Notes under the pieces: generated by a model | The model's input: the letters and a program-made list of their open reading frames with translations, nothing else | What the model was told of the DNA's origin: nothing | The model's database searches: none | In this document: positions 1 through 10,197 of the stretch, in pieces | Position numbering within the stretch: position 1 is the first letter of the stretch | How the letters are laid out: the number at the start of each line of letters is the position of its first letter | Made by a program: the position numbers and the translations under genes | Source of the DNA: Thermostichus vulcanus str. 'Rupite' | Lineage (GTDB): Bacteria; Cyanobacteriota; Cyanobacteriia; Thermostichales; Thermostichaceae | Assembly: GCF_022848905.1 (NCBI RefSeq) | Contig: NZ_JAFIRA010000018.1 | Span: 1 to 60,167, forward strand | Direction of reading: 5' to 3' | Length of the DNA: 60,167 nucleotides

Positions 1-126
1 CGGACTGATGCGGAGCAGTTCGTTTGCCAGTTCGGTTGTCGCACAAACCGTCTGGTTAAACATCTCTGCTTTGACCGCATTGAGGTCAAGAAACTTGAGC
101 TTGAGTGTGGTGGTGACCCGTTTCAT
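1..126 (-). CDS. tnpB: IS605-type TnpB (OrfB), N-terminal part only
   Basis: Reading leftward from an ATG at 126, 42 codons stay open to the window edge. The product starts MKRVTTTLKLKFLDLNAVKA, a beginning typical of the IS200/IS605 TnpB/OrfB group of cyanobacteria. TnpB proteins are RNA-guided nucleases of the Cas12-ancestor family and are accessory to transposition. The RuvC-like and zinc-ribbon parts would lie outside the window, so I cannot tell whether the gene is intact. It differs in sequence from the three decayed tnpB relics further right. A strong hairpin lies about 60 bases upstream of its start, where an element end is expected. No tnpA is visible on this side. Confidence 0.7.
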   Translation of the reverse strand, partial: MKRVTTTLKLKFLDLNAVKAEMFNQTVCATTELANELLRISP

Positions 127-184
127 GCAGACTATTGTATGTACTATTTCTGTTGCTGAATAAATTCAGCCTGTGCGCTTATAT

Positions 185-205
185 CCCCCGGTTGGAAACC
201 GGGGG
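185..205. repeat. perfect 9-bp hairpin, likely IS605-type element end
   Basis: CCCCCGGTT, a three-base GGA loop and AACCGGGGG form a perfect hairpin. It sits upstream of the tnpB start at 126. IS200/IS605 elements end in subterminal hairpins rather than inverted repeats, so this fits the left end of the element. There is no T-run after it, which argues against a terminator. Confidence 0.5.
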
Positions 206-298
206 CTTTACGCTGCTTTTCGTAAGGATCTAGCGCAGTGGAAGTTCCGGCTTCTCTGATCTAACGAAATCCTGAGCAATAGCATTCTCTGTAAGTTC

Positions 299-325
299 GC
301 CCTGGTCAAAAACTGGGGCTTTTTG
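299..325 (+). terminator. weak possible terminator
   Basis: GCCC and GGGC arms enclose an A-rich loop and are followed by five T on the plus strand. The stem is short and no plus-strand gene lies to the left, so this is a weak call. It may simply belong to the mobile-element junction. Confidence 0.2.
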
Positions 326-372
326 GTCGGATTGGTCAGATGTTGGTCATTGGCACTGGGTACAATGTCCGT

Positions 373-2493
373 TCAGAGGCTGGGCATTTCCCAGTGCAGC
401 TCAACGTGGGTGTAGCCTTCTGGGGTATGGGTACGGTGCCAGGATCCCTTGGGCAGATAGCGGGCGATGGTGTTCATGGCTTTGCTGCCATAACCGCCAC
501 TGGGGCTGGGGGCATATTCTGCACCATCGTTGACCACCGCCAAGCAGCAGTGATGATCGGTTTGGGTCAATGACACGCTCACAAACGAGGCATCCCCTTT
601 GGGCGGCTGCACATGGGCGATCACATTGCCGATGGCCTCCCGCAAAAACCGCAGGATATCTTCCCGCTGGTCAAACCACTCGCTGGTATTGGGTTCATTC
701 AGGGGCTGCAGTTGCCGTTCTACCGAGAGAGTCAGACCGCCGCTTTGCACCAGTTCATCCAAGTAAGTCTCGATGCCCCGATGCAACCCTTCCCGCAAAC
801 TGGGGGAAATGTGCAACTTGGTAGCTAAGGTTCGCACATCATTGAGCTGATCTCGAATGCCACGTCCGATCCCTTCCAGTTGTTCCAGCAGGTGATCGTA
901 AACGGCAGGACTGAGGACTTTTCCCTGCTGTTGTTGCCATTGCAAACTCTCCAAATCATCCATGACCACCTTCAGTTCTTGAAGCTCCCGATCGTGAATA
1001 TCGGTGGCGACTCGGTAGAGCAATTTGCGGGCTTGATCAATGGCGGCTTCTTGTTCGGCGCGGCGCAGGCGATCCAATTCCTGCTGTTGAGCCAGTAGCC
1101 GCTCCTGGTTCTGCAAAATGATCAAAGTCAACAACAAGCTCACCCCCGTCAACCCACTGGCCAGAGCCGGAAGAGCCAGCGGCCAAATCCAGCGCCACAG
1201 CAAAAACTGCGCTACAGCCCAACCTTCGTAAACCAATAGCCCCAGTACAGGCCACAGAAGAAATCGCTGTCGTTTCCAGTCTTGACGACCCAGCCGCAAA
1301 TGGGGGCGATAAAGCATCAGGAGCAAGCCCGTACCCCCTCCCATCAGCAGCACCACAAAGGCCGCCAAACCCGCAGGCACCGAGCGATACACTTCACCCG
1401 TGAGCAGGCTGGAGAGGATTTGCGCTTGCAGTTCTACTGCGGCAATCAGGGATCCATCCGCGGTTCGGACCGGAAAGGTTTCGGGATAGCCCCCCACAAA
1501 ACCCACCAACACCACCTTGTCACGCAGCTGGGCCGCAATTTCTGCATCGAGGGGAGGGATCCCCTCTTGGCTGAGGCAGGCTTGGCTGGGGTTGACAATT
1601 TGTGAGGCCGATCCGGATCCCGCTTGGAGGATCACCGGCGGACAAACCTGTTCGATGGGGATGATCGGGATGCTGTGGTTGGCTCCCAGCGGGTTGAATT
1701 GCACCGGACCCAACCCCCGCTCTCGAAACCAGCGGCTAGCCCCCTCGGGGTCATATTTGGCAAAAGCGAGGCTCTCGACCGAGGCAAACATCTGCTCTTC
1801 TTGGCTATCTCGGCGCAGATACACCCCCCGCAGCTGGGCTTTGCGTAGGATCCCGGCCCCATCCACCTGATATTGCACTACCCCCTGGACATGTTCCGGC
1901 GGCACGAGGTACTCCAGCCGCAACGAGGAGAAGGGCAAGAAATGGTTGTAGATGCTGATCTCGGCACGGCGAAAACTCTCACTGCTACGGGTGGCCAAGA
2001 CCAACCGATCCGGATAGCGCTGCACCACTTGCCGCAGCGGCGCATCCAAGTTTTCGTTACCCAGGTTTTGTGGCACCACAAAGCTACTGGGCAGGTTCAG
2101 AACCACCACTCTGGCCTCGGCTTCCTCCAGTAGGCGCAGGGTCAAGCCAGCATAGTTGGCCCGCTCCAAGAGAAAGTCGATGTTTTGGCTCCCATCCGTA
2201 CCTTCCCCTTGAATGCGGCCATCAATACCCACGATCACCACATCCGCAGAGGGCTCCTGTGGGCCTCGCCAACCGTACAACCACTGTTGGACATCACTCT
2301 CCATGCGCACCAACAACGGGTGCTGCGCCGAAAGATTAAGCAAGGTCGCCCAACCTAAGCCCCAAGCCAAAGCCCAACCCAGTCTCCGCTGGGTTTCTCT
2401 TGAGGAAAGGGGAGTCTCAGGAACAGGGTCTTGAGTAGCAAAGGAGTGACTCACAGGGTCTGGCATTGAGTCGGACAGGGTCTCTTTTGCCAT
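373..2493 (-). CDS. CHASE2-domain sensor histidine kinase
   Basis: 706 aa. Residues about 37-60 form an N-terminal membrane anchor. It is followed by a long extracytoplasmic CHASE2-type sensing domain (about 60-365), then three hydrophobic segments between about 370 and 462. After a helical linker comes a HisKA_3-like dimerisation and phosphotransfer region with the candidate phospho-acceptor His500 in the motif TDIHDRELQEL. The C-terminal ATPase domain (about 615-700) has an N-box (EAIGNVIAH), a G1-like VNDG and a glycine-rich GGYGSKAM. CHASE2 domains sense unknown external signals. No response regulator is adjacent, so the partner is unknown. It lies 67 bases downstream of pnp on the same strand. 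The domain assignment is by motif and architecture. Confidence 0.85.
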   Translation of the reverse strand: MAKETLSDSMPDPVSHSFATQDPVPETPLSSRETQRRLGWALAWGLGWATLLNLSAQHPLLVRMESDVQQWLYGWRGPQEPSADVVIVGIDGRIQGEGTDGSQNIDFLLERANYAGLTLRLLEEAEARVVVLNLPSSFVVPQNLGNENLDAPLRQVVQRYPDRLVLATRSSESFRRAEISIYNHFLPFSSLRLEYLVPPEHVQGVVQYQVDGAGILRKAQLRGVYLRRDSQEEQMFASVESLAFAKYDPEGASRWFRERGLGPVQFNPLGANHSIPIIPIEQVCPPVILQAGSGSASQIVNPSQACLSQEGIPPLDAEIAAQLRDKVVLVGFVGGYPETFPVRTADGSLIAAVELQAQILSSLLTGEVYRSVPAGLAAFVVLLMGGGTGLLLMLYRPHLRLGRQDWKRQRFLLWPVLGLLVYEGWAVAQFLLWRWIWPLALPALASGLTGVSLLLTLIILQNQERLLAQQQELDRLRRAEQEAAIDQARKLLYRVATDIHDRELQELKVVMDDLESLQWQQQQGKVLSPAVYDHLLEQLEGIGRGIRDQLNDVRTLATKLHISPSLREGLHRGIETYLDELVQSGGLTLSVERQLQPLNEPNTSEWFDQREDILRFLREAIGNVIAHVQPPKGDASFVSVSLTQTDHHCCLAVVNDGAEYAPSPSGGYGSKAMNTIARYLPKGSWHRTHTPEGYTHVELHWEMPSL

Positions 2494-2560
2494 CTTGGCC
2501 CCTCACGTCGGTGGCCGAGGGGATCCCTGACCTCCAACTTGGCGGGGCGGAAGCGCAGCC

Positions 2561-4699
2561 TTAATGGTGATTGTTGCGCACCTGAGCCGCTTCTTCAGGA
2601 CTGATACCGAGACGGGTGAGATTGATGCGGCCCTTGTGATCGATGCTGCGCACCTTCACCACCACCTCATCTTCCACAGCCAGCTCATCTTCCACCTTAC
2701 CCACCCGATAGTCTGCCAGTTGCGAGATGTGGATCATGCCTTCTTTACCGGGCAAAAACTCCACAAAGGCGCCGATGGGAATGATGCGGGTTACCTTACC
2801 CAAGTACACTTGCCCCTCCTGCACGCGTCGCACCAGGTTCTCGATCATCGCCCGGGCTGCTTCTGCTTGACCGCCCACTGCCGAAGAAACTGTGACCGTG
2901 CCATCATCACTGATGTCTACTTTCGCCCCTGTCGCTTCGGTGATGCTACGTACCATCTTGCCACCGGGGCCGATGATCTTGCCGATATCTTCGGGATCCA
3001 CCTTAAACGTGAGCAGACGAGGAGCAGTGCTGGCCAACTGGGGTCGGGGCGCAGAAATCGCCTCCATCATTTTGCTGAGGATAAACTCCCGTCCAGCTTT
3101 GGCCTGCTGAATTGCCTGCTCGACAATATCGACCGTAATGCCGGTAATTTTCATATCCATCTGCAGGGCAGTAATCCCCGCTTGGGTACCGGCCACCTTG
3201 AAGTCCATATCGCCGAGGAAGTCCTCAATGCCCTGAATATCAGTGAGGATGCGCACTTCATCCCCTTCTTTAATCAGGCCCATCGCCACACCACTGACCG
3301 GCGCTTTGATTGGTACCCCAGCATCCATCAGAGAAAGGGTAGAGCCACAGACGGATCCCATCGAGGTGGAGCCATTGGAGGAAAGCACCTCTGACACCAC
3401 CCGCACCACGTAGGCAAACTTGTCTTTATCAGGAATCACAGGTACCAAAGCCCGCTCTGCCAACGCACCATGGCCAATTTCGCGCCGACCCGGAGAGCGG
3501 GAAGGCCGTGTTTCCCCCACTGAGAAGGCTGGGAAGTTGTAGTGGTGCATGTACCGTTTTTCGTCGCTGGGGTGGAGATCGTCCAGCTCTTGGGCATCAC
3601 CAGGGGTACCGAGGGTGGTAATGGAGAGCACTTGCGTCAGACCCCGGTTAAACAGGGCACTACCATGCACTCTTGGAATCAACCCGACTCGGCAGGAAAT
3701 CGGGCGAATTTCATCCAGCTTGCGGCCATCCACCCGCACCCCCTCCTGGATGATCTGCTGCCGCATCAACTTTTTGGTCAGGGCTTTGAACTGGACATCC
3801 AGCTCCTTCGGATTTTCCAGAAGATAGAGCCGCAAGGGATCCGTTTCCGGTTGGGCTTGGATCTGGGCTTCCAGCTTGGCTTTAATCTCATCCAATCGTT
3901 GATCGCGGCTGGTTTTGTCCAGGAATTGCTTCAAAATCGACTGGATTGCCTCTTGAGCCTGCTCCTTAACAAAAGCCACCAGGGCTTCATTTTCTGGAGG
4001 AGGCGGCAATTCTACGGGTTCTATCTTCAGATCTTGGAAGACTTGGTTTTGCGCCTTCAGCAGTTCTTGAATCGCTTCAAACCCAAATTCAATCGCCTCG
4101 ATCACGTCTTTTTCCGGCAGTTGGTTGGCCCCGGCTTCCACCATGATCACGCCATCGGCACAGCCTGCCACCACCAAATCCAGATCCCCAGCTTCGATTT
4201 CGGCGTAGGTGGGGTTAATAATAAATTCATCTTTAAACAGCCCCACCCGCACAGCGGCAACAGGACCATTGAAGGGGATCCTTGCTCCCCGGATTGCCAG
4301 AGAAGCCCCCAAAATGCACAACACATCCGGTGGCACATTGTCATCCACCGATAGAGTAGTGGCCACCACCTGCACATCATCCCGCAGCCATTCCGGGAAC
4401 AAAGGACGAATGGGACGGTCTATTAGCCGAGAGATCAGAGTAGCCCGTTCCGGTGGGCGACCTTCCCGCCGCAAATACCCGCCCGGGATCCGCCCGGCGG
4501 CGTAGAGACGCTCTTCGTAGTCCACCAACAACGGCATGAAGTCGATGCCAGGTCGTCCTGGCTGCCGGGTAGCCGTGACCAAAATGGAAGTTTCGCCCGA
4601 GGTCAACCAAACCCCACACCCTGCTTGCGGGGCCAACAAACCGATATTGATGTCAATTTCCCGTCCATAAAAGGAAATCGACTGGGTGTATTCTGCCAT
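2561..4699 (-). CDS. pnp: polyribonucleotide nucleotidyltransferase (PNPase)
   Basis: 712 aa, the normal bacterial length. PNPase degrades RNA 3' to 5' by phosphorolysis and can add heteropolymeric tails, an important activity in cyanobacteria. Two RNase PH-like halves are visible, the second containing [20 protein letters not shown] and the [17 protein letters not shown] catalytic stretch. They are followed by a KH domain ([16 protein letters not shown], near residue 575) and an S1 domain ([20 protein letters not shown], near 640). The ATG at 4699 begins the conserved [15 protein letters not shown] start. It lies 50 bases downstream of moaD on the same strand and may be co-transcribed with it. 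Confidence 0.97.
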   Translation of the reverse strand: MAEYTQSISFYGREIDINIGLLAPQAGCGVWLTSGETSILVTATRQPGRPGIDFMPLLVDYEERLYAAGRIPGGYLRREGRPPERATLISRLIDRPIRPLFPEWLRDDVQVVATTLSVDDNVPPDVLCILGASLAIRGARIPFNGPVAAVRVGLFKDEFIINPTYAEIEAGDLDLVVAGCADGVIMVEAGANQLPEKDVIEAIEFGFEAIQELLKAQNQVFQDLKIEPVELPPPPENEALVAFVKEQAQEAIQSILKQFLDKTSRDQRLDEIKAKLEAQIQAQPETDPLRLYLLENPKELDVQFKALTKKLMRQQIIQEGVRVDGRKLDEIRPISCRVGLIPRVHGSALFNRGLTQVLSITTLGTPGDAQELDDLHPSDEKRYMHHYNFPAFSVGETRPSRSPGRREIGHGALAERALVPVIPDKDKFAYVVRVVSEVLSSNGSTSMGSVCGSTLSLMDAGVPIKAPVSGVAMGLIKEGDEVRILTDIQGIEDFLGDMDFKVAGTQAGITALQMDMKITGITVDIVEQAIQQAKAGREFILSKMMEAISAPRPQLASTAPRLLTFKVDPEDIGKIIGPGGKMVRSITEATGAKVDISDDGTVTVSSAVGGQAEAARAMIENLVRRVQEGQVYLGKVTRIIPIGAFVEFLPGKEGMIHISQLADYRVGKVEDELAVEDEVVVKVRSIDHKGRINLTRLGISPEEAAQVRNNHH

Positions 4700-4749
4700 G
4701 TAACGTTTCGCCTTCTTTTTTTCTTGCCGCTATCGTAGCACTCTCCTCC

Positions 4750-5025
4750 TCAACCCCCACTGACTGGCGGGATCAACACCACTTCGTCTTCAGCAGATAG
4801 GGGGGTATCTGCAGGGACAAAATTTAAGTTGAGGCCAAACCGAGTTTGCGAACGCCAAGGGGCCAAGGTCGGGTAGCGCTGGATGAGCTGCTCACACACC
4901 TGCCCAATAGTGGTGCCAGGGATAACCTGTAGCCTCAGTTCGGCCTGACCGATCACCTCCTGATAGATGGCGAAGAGCTTCAGGGTGATGGGAAATTCTC
5001 GCTCCTCAGTAGTTTTTTCGTTCAT
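4750..5025 (-). CDS. moaD: MoaD/ThiS-family sulfur carrier protein
   Basis: 91 aa from the ATG at 5025. It is a beta-grasp protein ending in the diagnostic VSGG. The C-terminal Gly-Gly is adenylated and thiocarboxylated, and the small subunit then donates sulfur to MoaE in molybdopterin synthase. An upstream in-frame start at 5151 would add 42 residues unlike the family and would overlap the divergent transporter gene, so I chose the internal start, which gives the usual family length. No other molybdenum cofactor gene is nearby. The alternative is a ThiS-like carrier for another pathway, but the length and C-terminus favour MoaD. Confidence 0.85.
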   Translation of the reverse strand: MNEKTTEEREFPITLKLFAIYQEVIGQAELRLQVIPGTTIGQVCEQLIQRYPTLAPWRSQTRFGLNLNFVPADTPLSAEDEVVLIPPVSGG

Positions 5026-5174
5026 CGGCTCAGCAACGGGTCTCGGGATGGAGGCTCTACAGCCCATCCTAAGCTCAAGATGTACAATCGGGGTATTTCC
5101 CTCTGACAAGCTTGGGAGGCACTCAAAGAGAGAGCTTCCTCTATGCAACACCTACCCTGCTTGGGAGAGATTGT

Positions 5175-6212
5175 GTGAGAAGCTACGCCGTTGTTTTGGT
5201 TTTAGTCGCTGCAGCTTGTTTTGGAGCCGCTACACCTGTGAGTAAGTGGCTGCTTGAGGATTTATCTCCTTTTCAGTTGGCTGGGATTCTCTACTCAGGG
5301 GCGGCAATTGGGGTGCTTCCGAGCCTCTGGAAAGAGTCTTCCCATCGCCCTCTATCTCAGGTGGATCGACAAAATGGCTGGCGGCTGGCTGCCGCTATTC
5401 TCTGTGGGGGAATTTTAGGGCCTGTTTTTCTGCTTTTGGGCTTACAACTGGCCTCTGCTGCTTCAGTGGCTCTTTGGCTAACTTTAGAGATGGCAACAAC
5501 AGCGATTCTAGGTCATTTTCTATTTCGAGATCAGCTTGGAGGGTTCGGGTGGTTAGCAGCTGGGATGATGTTCTTCGCCTCAATTTTACTGTCTTGGGGA
5601 GAAGGTTTTGCTGGCATACAAGCTGGGCTATGGGTTGTCATGGCCTGCCTGTGTTGGGGGCTGGATAACCATTTAACGGCACTGATTGATGGGCTACGGC
5701 CTAGCCAGGTCACCTTTTGGAAAGGCGGGGTCGCCGGGTTCGTCAATCTGAGTATTGGGTGGGTTTTACAACCCTGGCAGGCAAGTGGATTAACGGTGAT
5801 ATCTGCCCTGGGAATCGGTATCTTCTCTTATGGCATTAGCCTTGTTTTATACATTACTGCTGCCCAAAACTTGGGAGCTACACGCAGCCAACTTCTCTTC
5901 TCTACTGCTCCTTATTTTGGAATTGGGCTTGCCACATTGTTTCTGGGAGAAAGTATTTCCCCTCAACAACTGATCTCGATGAGTCTATTCGCAATTTCCA
6001 CAGGGCTTTTGTTTCAGGATCGACACCAACACGAACATGAACATTCAGCAATCGAGCATGAACATTGGCATCGTCATAACGACGGACATCACGAGCATGT
6101 TCATCCTGAACTGCCTGCCTCCGTGCATCATAGACACTGGCATCAGCACAGATCTCTGACCCACAGTCATACTCACATTCCTGACTTACACCATCGTCAT
6201 AGCCATACCTAG
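5175..6212 (+). CDS. EamA/DMT-family transporter with histidine-rich C-terminal tail
   Basis: 345 aa from a GTG at 5175, preceded by GGGAGA at a suitable distance. A TTG at 5112 is open in frame but would add 21 atypical residues. About ten hydrophobic segments in two EamA repeats fill residues 1-280. The N-terminal YAVVLVLVAAACFGAATPVS is typical of drug/metabolite transporters of the inner membrane. The last 63 residues are remarkable: 24 are His, in HxH and HHxH runs mixed with Glu and Asp. Such tails bind zinc, nickel or cobalt in other transporters, so metal export or metal-gated transport is a reasonable inference. The substrate is unknown. It is divergent from moaD. Confidence 0.85.
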   Translation: MRSYAVVLVLVAAACFGAATPVSKWLLEDLSPFQLAGILYSGAAIGVLPSLWKESSHRPLSQVDRQNGWRLAAAILCGGILGPVFLLLGLQLASAASVALWLTLEMATTAILGHFLFRDQLGGFGWLAAGMMFFASILLSWGEGFAGIQAGLWVVMACLCWGLDNHLTALIDGLRPSQVTFWKGGVAGFVNLSIGWVLQPWQASGLTVISALGIGIFSYGISLVLYITAAQNLGATRSQLLFSTAPYFGIGLATLFLGESISPQQLISMSLFAISTGLLFQDRHQHEHEHSAIEHEHWHRHNDGHHEHVHPELPASVHHRHWHQHRSLTHSHTHIPDLHHRHSHT

Positions 6213-6306
6213 TCGTAACTCAGTTGTATAAGCAACACCTCGGTGCATCGCTAGTGGAAGGACTGTTAAGGTCAACACAAGCGTTCTCAGCAGCTTCTAG
6301 GGTGAT

Positions 6307-7170
6307 ATGGATGCTCTCACTCCTTCCCAAGTCGCGGCCTACCTGGATCGGATTGGTTATACTGGCTCCCCCCAGCCCACCCTGCAAACCCTGCAACAGA
6401 TCCATCTGGCCCACCTGCTGACGGTACCCTTCGAGAACCTAGACATTCATTGCGGTCGTCCAATTCGCCTCGAACGGGATCCCTTGTTTCAAAAAATCGT
6501 GCGGGAGCGGCGGGGCGGATTTTGTTTTGAGTTGAACAGCCTGCTGGCCGCTGCTTTAGCCGGCATGGGATATTCGGTGCAGCTTTTGTCGGGGCAGGTC
6601 AGTCGGGCGGATGGCAGTTTCGGCCCAGAATTTGATCATCTGGCAGTGCAAGTCACTCTGGATGGCCAAGCTTGGCTAGCCGATGTGGGCTACGGGGATT
6701 CCTTTCGGCAGCCTTTGCGACTAGGGGATCCCAAGATTCAAACCCAACAGCAGGGGCGCTACCGACTGGTTCCCTGGTCGGATCAGAAGGCTGCAGCCGC
6801 CGCGGATCCCTGGCCATCCACACCCTCTCCTCGCTACTGGCAGGTGCAACAGGAACAAGCAGATCAGACTTGGAAAACCCTGTTTCTGCTGGATCGGATC
6901 CCGCGCCAGTTGCAGGAGTTCGAGCCGATGTGCCACTTTCACCAAACTTCGCCGGAATCGATGTTTACCCGTTTGCGCCTCTGCACCCTAGCTACTCCCA
7001 CAGGACGAATCACCCTCACCGCACGTGCCAATGGCTCCGCCTCTTTTAAGTGGATCGAGACCACCGCCAAGGGACGGCAGGAACGCATCCTTAAGGATGA
7101 GCAGGAGTATCATCAGCTCCTATCTCAAGCCTTCGGGATCCAGCTTCCTCCAAAGCAGAAACCGGATTAA
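6307..7170 (+). CDS. nat: arylamine N-acetyltransferase family protein
   Basis: 287 aa, about the family length (270-290). The Cys-His-Asp catalytic triad is visible: Cys73 in RGGFCFE, His111 in FDHLAV and Asp126 in LADVGYGD. The N-terminal helical part contains the conserved VPFENLDIH. These cytosolic enzymes transfer acetyl or other acyl groups from CoA to aromatic amines and hydrazines. The physiological substrate in cyanobacteria is unknown. It follows the transporter by 94 bases on the same strand, but I see no functional link. Confidence 0.92.
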   Translation: MDALTPSQVAAYLDRIGYTGSPQPTLQTLQQIHLAHLLTVPFENLDIHCGRPIRLERDPLFQKIVRERRGGFCFELNSLLAAALAGMGYSVQLLSGQVSRADGSFGPEFDHLAVQVTLDGQAWLADVGYGDSFRQPLRLGDPKIQTQQQGRYRLVPWSDQKAAAAADPWPSTPSPRYWQVQQEQADQTWKTLFLLDRIPRQLQEFEPMCHFHQTSPESMFTRLRLCTLATPTGRITLTARANGSASFKWIETTAKGRQERILKDEQEYHQLLSQAFGIQLPPKQKPD

Positions 7171-7267
7171 CCTCACTCACATTTGGCCCAGTTAGAAGCA
7201 ACCCTAGGATGCCGAGACACGGCAATGTCACAATGAAGGATGATGTTTCGTTACCCCAGTTACGGTC

Positions 7268-8908
7268 ATGGATGCTGCTGCGGTCTCTTCTTTTGATGGC
7301 CAAGCCCTCGATCATGTGTTGATTTTCGACACCACCCTGCGGGATGGTGAGCAGTGCCCGGGTGCTACCCTGAACACCGAAGAAAAACTGGCGATTGCCC
7401 GGCAACTGGCCCGACTGGGAGTGGACATCATCGAAGCGGGCTTTGCCTACGCCAGTCCTGGAGACTTCGAAGCCGTACAGAAGGTGGCCGAACAGGTGGG
7501 ATCCGCCGATGGCCCCGTGATTTGCAGCTTGGCCCGCGCCCTCAAACCGGACATTGAAGCAGCTGCCGAGGCCCTCAAACCCGCTGCCAAACCCCGCATC
7601 CACACCTTTATCTCCACCTCCGACATTCACCTGCAATACCAGCTGCGCAAGAGCCGCGCCGAAGTGTTGCAGATTGCCGAAGAGATGGTGGCCTATGCCA
7701 AATCTTTTGTGGACGATGTGGAATTTTCCATGATGGATGCCACCCGCTCGGATCCCGAGTATCTCTACCAGGTGATCGAAGCGGCGATTCGGGCCGGAGC
7801 CAAAACGATCAATATCCCGGACACGGTTGGCTACGTCATGCCGGAGGAGTTTGGCCAATTGATCAAAGGGATCCGTGAAAACGTACCCAATATCAAGCAG
7901 GCGGTGCTTTCTGTTCATGGCCATGATGACTTGGGGGTTTCCGTCGCCAACTTCCTAGAGGCCATCAAGCAAGGAGTTCGCCAGGTAGAGGTAACGATCA
8001 ATGGCATTGGCGAGCGGGCTGGCAACACCGCTCTGGAAGAATTGGTGATGGCTTTGCATGTGCGCCGCAGCTACTTCAACCCCTATTTCGGCTTGCCGGT
8101 TGACTCCGAAAAACCCCTCACCCACATCAAAACTCAAGAGATTTACCGCACCTCTCGCTTGGTTTCTAACCTAACAGGGATGTTGGTGCAGCCCAACAAA
8201 GCCATCGTCGGTTCCAATGCCTTTGCCCACGAGTCCGGGATCCATCAGGATGGCATGCTCAAAAACCGGCAAACCTACGAAATTATGGATGCCCAAACCA
8301 TTGGCTTACAGTCCAGCACATTGGTCATGGGCAAGCACTCGGGCCGCAACGCCTTCCGCAATCGTCTACAAGAGTTGGGCTTTCACCTCTCGGAGCAAGA
8401 CCTGAACAAAGCCTTCATCCGCTTTAAGGAACTGGCGGATAAGAAAAAAGAAATCTCCGATCTGGACTTGGAGGCGATCGTGAACGATGAAACCCGCCCC
8501 GTGCCAGAACTCTACCGCCTTGATCATGTGCAGGTGGTATGCGGAGATAAGCAGGCACCGACGGCTACGGTGCGCCTGATTACCCCGGATGGGCAAGAAC
8601 TCATGGATGCAGCGGTGGGGACTGGCCCGGTGGATGCCGTGTACAAAGCCATCAACCGCATTGTCGATATACCCAATAAGTTGATCGAGTTCTCCGTTCA
8701 GTCGGTCACCGCCGGGATCGACGCGATTGGGGAAGTCACCATTCGCTTGCGCCACGAGGAACGGGTCTTTTCCGGCCATGCCGCCAATACCGACATTATT
8801 GTCGCCTCCGCCCAAGCTTACATGAATGCCCTCAATAAGCTCTACTTTGCCCTGCACGCAGCCCGCTCTACCCCTGAACAACGGGAGGCTGCCACCCAGA
8901 AAATCTGA
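7268..8908 (+). CDS. leuA: 2-isopropylmalate synthase
   Basis: 546 aa. It catalyses the first committed step of leucine synthesis, condensing acetyl-CoA with 2-oxoisovalerate. The N-terminal DRE-TIM barrel opens with [16 protein letters not shown] and has the metal-binding [11 protein letters not shown] near residue 220. A linker follows, then the C-terminal LeuA dimer/regulatory domain, which binds leucine for feedback inhibition (about 400-530). [14 protein letters not shown] is also conserved. The start at 7268 is the first ATG ahead of the barrel; a slightly later start is possible. An intrinsic terminator follows about 50 bases after the stop, which marks a single-gene transcript. Confidence 0.97.
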   Translation: MDAAAVSSFDGQALDHVLIFDTTLRDGEQCPGATLNTEEKLAIARQLARLGVDIIEAGFAYASPGDFEAVQKVAEQVGSADGPVICSLARALKPDIEAAAEALKPAAKPRIHTFISTSDIHLQYQLRKSRAEVLQIAEEMVAYAKSFVDDVEFSMMDATRSDPEYLYQVIEAAIRAGAKTINIPDTVGYVMPEEFGQLIKGIRENVPNIKQAVLSVHGHDDLGVSVANFLEAIKQGVRQVEVTINGIGERAGNTALEELVMALHVRRSYFNPYFGLPVDSEKPLTHIKTQEIYRTSRLVSNLTGMLVQPNKAIVGSNAFAHESGIHQDGMLKNRQTYEIMDAQTIGLQSSTLVMGKHSGRNAFRNRLQELGFHLSEQDLNKAFIRFKELADKKKEISDLDLEAIVNDETRPVPELYRLDHVQVVCGDKQAPTATVRLITPDGQELMDAAVGTGPVDAVYKAINRIVDIPNKLIEFSVQSVTAGIDAIGEVTIRLRHEERVFSGHAANTDIIVASAQAYMNALNKLYFALHAARSTPEQREAATQKI

Positions 8909-8954
8909 GGTTGAGGTCAGATCTGTTCTAGGTAAGGCTGCCCATCAACTTTGT

Positions 8955-8985
8955 GCCCAACTGCTGGAAAGGGTTTGGGCTTTTT
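8955..8985 (+). terminator. intrinsic terminator of leuA
   Basis: GCCCAA (8955-8960) pairs with TTGGGC (8975-8980), and TTTTT follows directly. It sits 46 bases after the leuA stop and before the convergent ABC gene. Confidence 0.75.
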
Positions 8986-9006
8986 GCTCATGCACTGGGG
9001 TGGATC

Positions 9007-10062
9007 TCACCTATCCTGAGGACTGTCAGTCGGCGTCAGGATCCCTCCCTGAAACACCCGTCCAATCACCTCTTCAATCGGCAGATCCGTCACCGTCAGA
9101 TCCAGCACCGGTAGCTCTGCCAAAAGCCGGGCTACCGTCTGGGTCAGGGTTTGCCGTTCCACCCAGAGACGCACTTCACACCCTTCCGTCAGCATCGGAT
9201 CCCGGGCAGCTTGGACTTCCCCATAGGTTTGCAGTTGGGCCAGTGGACAGGCTTGGGCCAGCTCCAGCTTGACTTCCCGATAGGGGGCAAACCGCTCCAG
9301 CAACTCCTCAAGGCCGCCATCGTAAATCAGTTGCCCTGTGTTGATCACCAACACCCGCTCACACAAGGCTGTGATATCTGCCATGTAGTGACTGGTTAAC
9401 AGGATGGTTGCCCCGTAGCGCCGGTTGTAGTCCCGTAAAAATTGCCGCACACTGGCCTGTGCATTGACATCCAACCCCAGCGTCGGCTCATCCAAAAATA
9501 AAATCTTCGGTCGGTGCAACAGAGCCGCCAGCAACTCTGCCTTCATCCGTTCTCCCAAGGAGAGCTTGCGCATCGGTTGCGTCAGTTTCCCCTCCAGACT
9601 TAGCAGCTGCGTCAGCTCCCCCACCCGCTCTTGAAAGTCCTTCTCCGGGATCTCATAAACCGCAGCATTGATCCGCAAGGAATCCATCGCCGGTAGATCC
9701 CAGAGCAACTGCTGTTTTTGCCCCATCACCAGGGTAATTTGCTGCAAGAAAGCGGGATCCCTTCGATAGGGCGTGTGACCCACCACCTGCAGGGTTCCCC
9801 CGGAAGGATGGATTAACCCCGTCAGCATTTTTAGGGTGGTTGTTTTGCCCGCGCCATTGGGCCCGAGAAACCCCACCACCTCCCCCGGCTGGATCTGAAA
9901 GCTCATCGATTGCACCGCCGGAATGTAGCGATAGGTGCGGCGAAAGAAATGTCGTAGAGTACCGATGATTCCGGGATCCTTGATGGCAACCGGGTAAACC
10001 TTGCTCAGCTCACGGGCAGTAATGATCGGCTCAGGCTGGAGGGGCAGTCCATGGGGCAACAT
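9007..10062 (-). CDS. ABC-2 type transporter ATP-binding protein
   Basis: 351 aa. Cytosolic ATPase subunit of an exporter. It has Walker A GPNGAGKTTT near residue 72, the signature LSLGERMKAEL near 165, Walker B ILFLDEPTLGLD near 182 and the switch His in LLTSHYMADI near 215. The C-terminal 100 residues form the accessory domain usual in NatA/DrrA-like subunits. The membrane partner (ABC2_membrane) is not in the window on either side, so the substrate cannot be inferred. It lies on the same strand as the apc genes, 135 bases after apcC, but is functionally unrelated. Confidence 0.92.
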   Translation of the reverse strand: MLPHGLPLQPEPIITARELSKVYPVAIKDPGIIGTLRHFFRRTYRYIPAVQSMSFQIQPGEVVGFLGPNGAGKTTTLKMLTGLIHPSGGTLQVVGHTPYRRDPAFLQQITLVMGQKQQLLWDLPAMDSLRINAAVYEIPEKDFQERVGELTQLLSLEGKLTQPMRKLSLGERMKAELLAALLHRPKILFLDEPTLGLDVNAQASVRQFLRDYNRRYGATILLTSHYMADITALCERVLVINTGQLIYDGGLEELLERFAPYREVKLELAQACPLAQLQTYGEVQAARDPMLTEGCEVRLWVERQTLTQTVARLLAELPVLDLTVTDLPIEEVIGRVFQGGILTPTDSPQDR

Positions 10063-10197
10063 GTCGGATCCTCACCCTCACGAAACAAGCAGACCCGCTA
10101 CCCCAACCCCAAGGCGAAAGACCCTGAAGCTGGACATACCGGATCTGGAGAGGGCTATTGCCAGTATCTGAGGAGAAAATGCGAACGGATAGGGGAA

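Noticed and set aside
2564-3394. 276-codon open frame on the plus strand opposite pnp
   Set aside because: It is a His-rich shadow of the conserved pnp coding frame, with no recognisable protein and no ribosome binding site.
4750-5151. 133-aa version of MoaD starting at 5151
   Set aside because: The extra 42 residues are unlike the family and would overlap the divergent transporter gene. The ATG at 5025 gives the usual length.
7091-7924. 277-codon open frame on the minus strand opposite nat/leuA
   Set aside because: It is an antisense shadow of leuA, whose motifs are complete on the plus strand.
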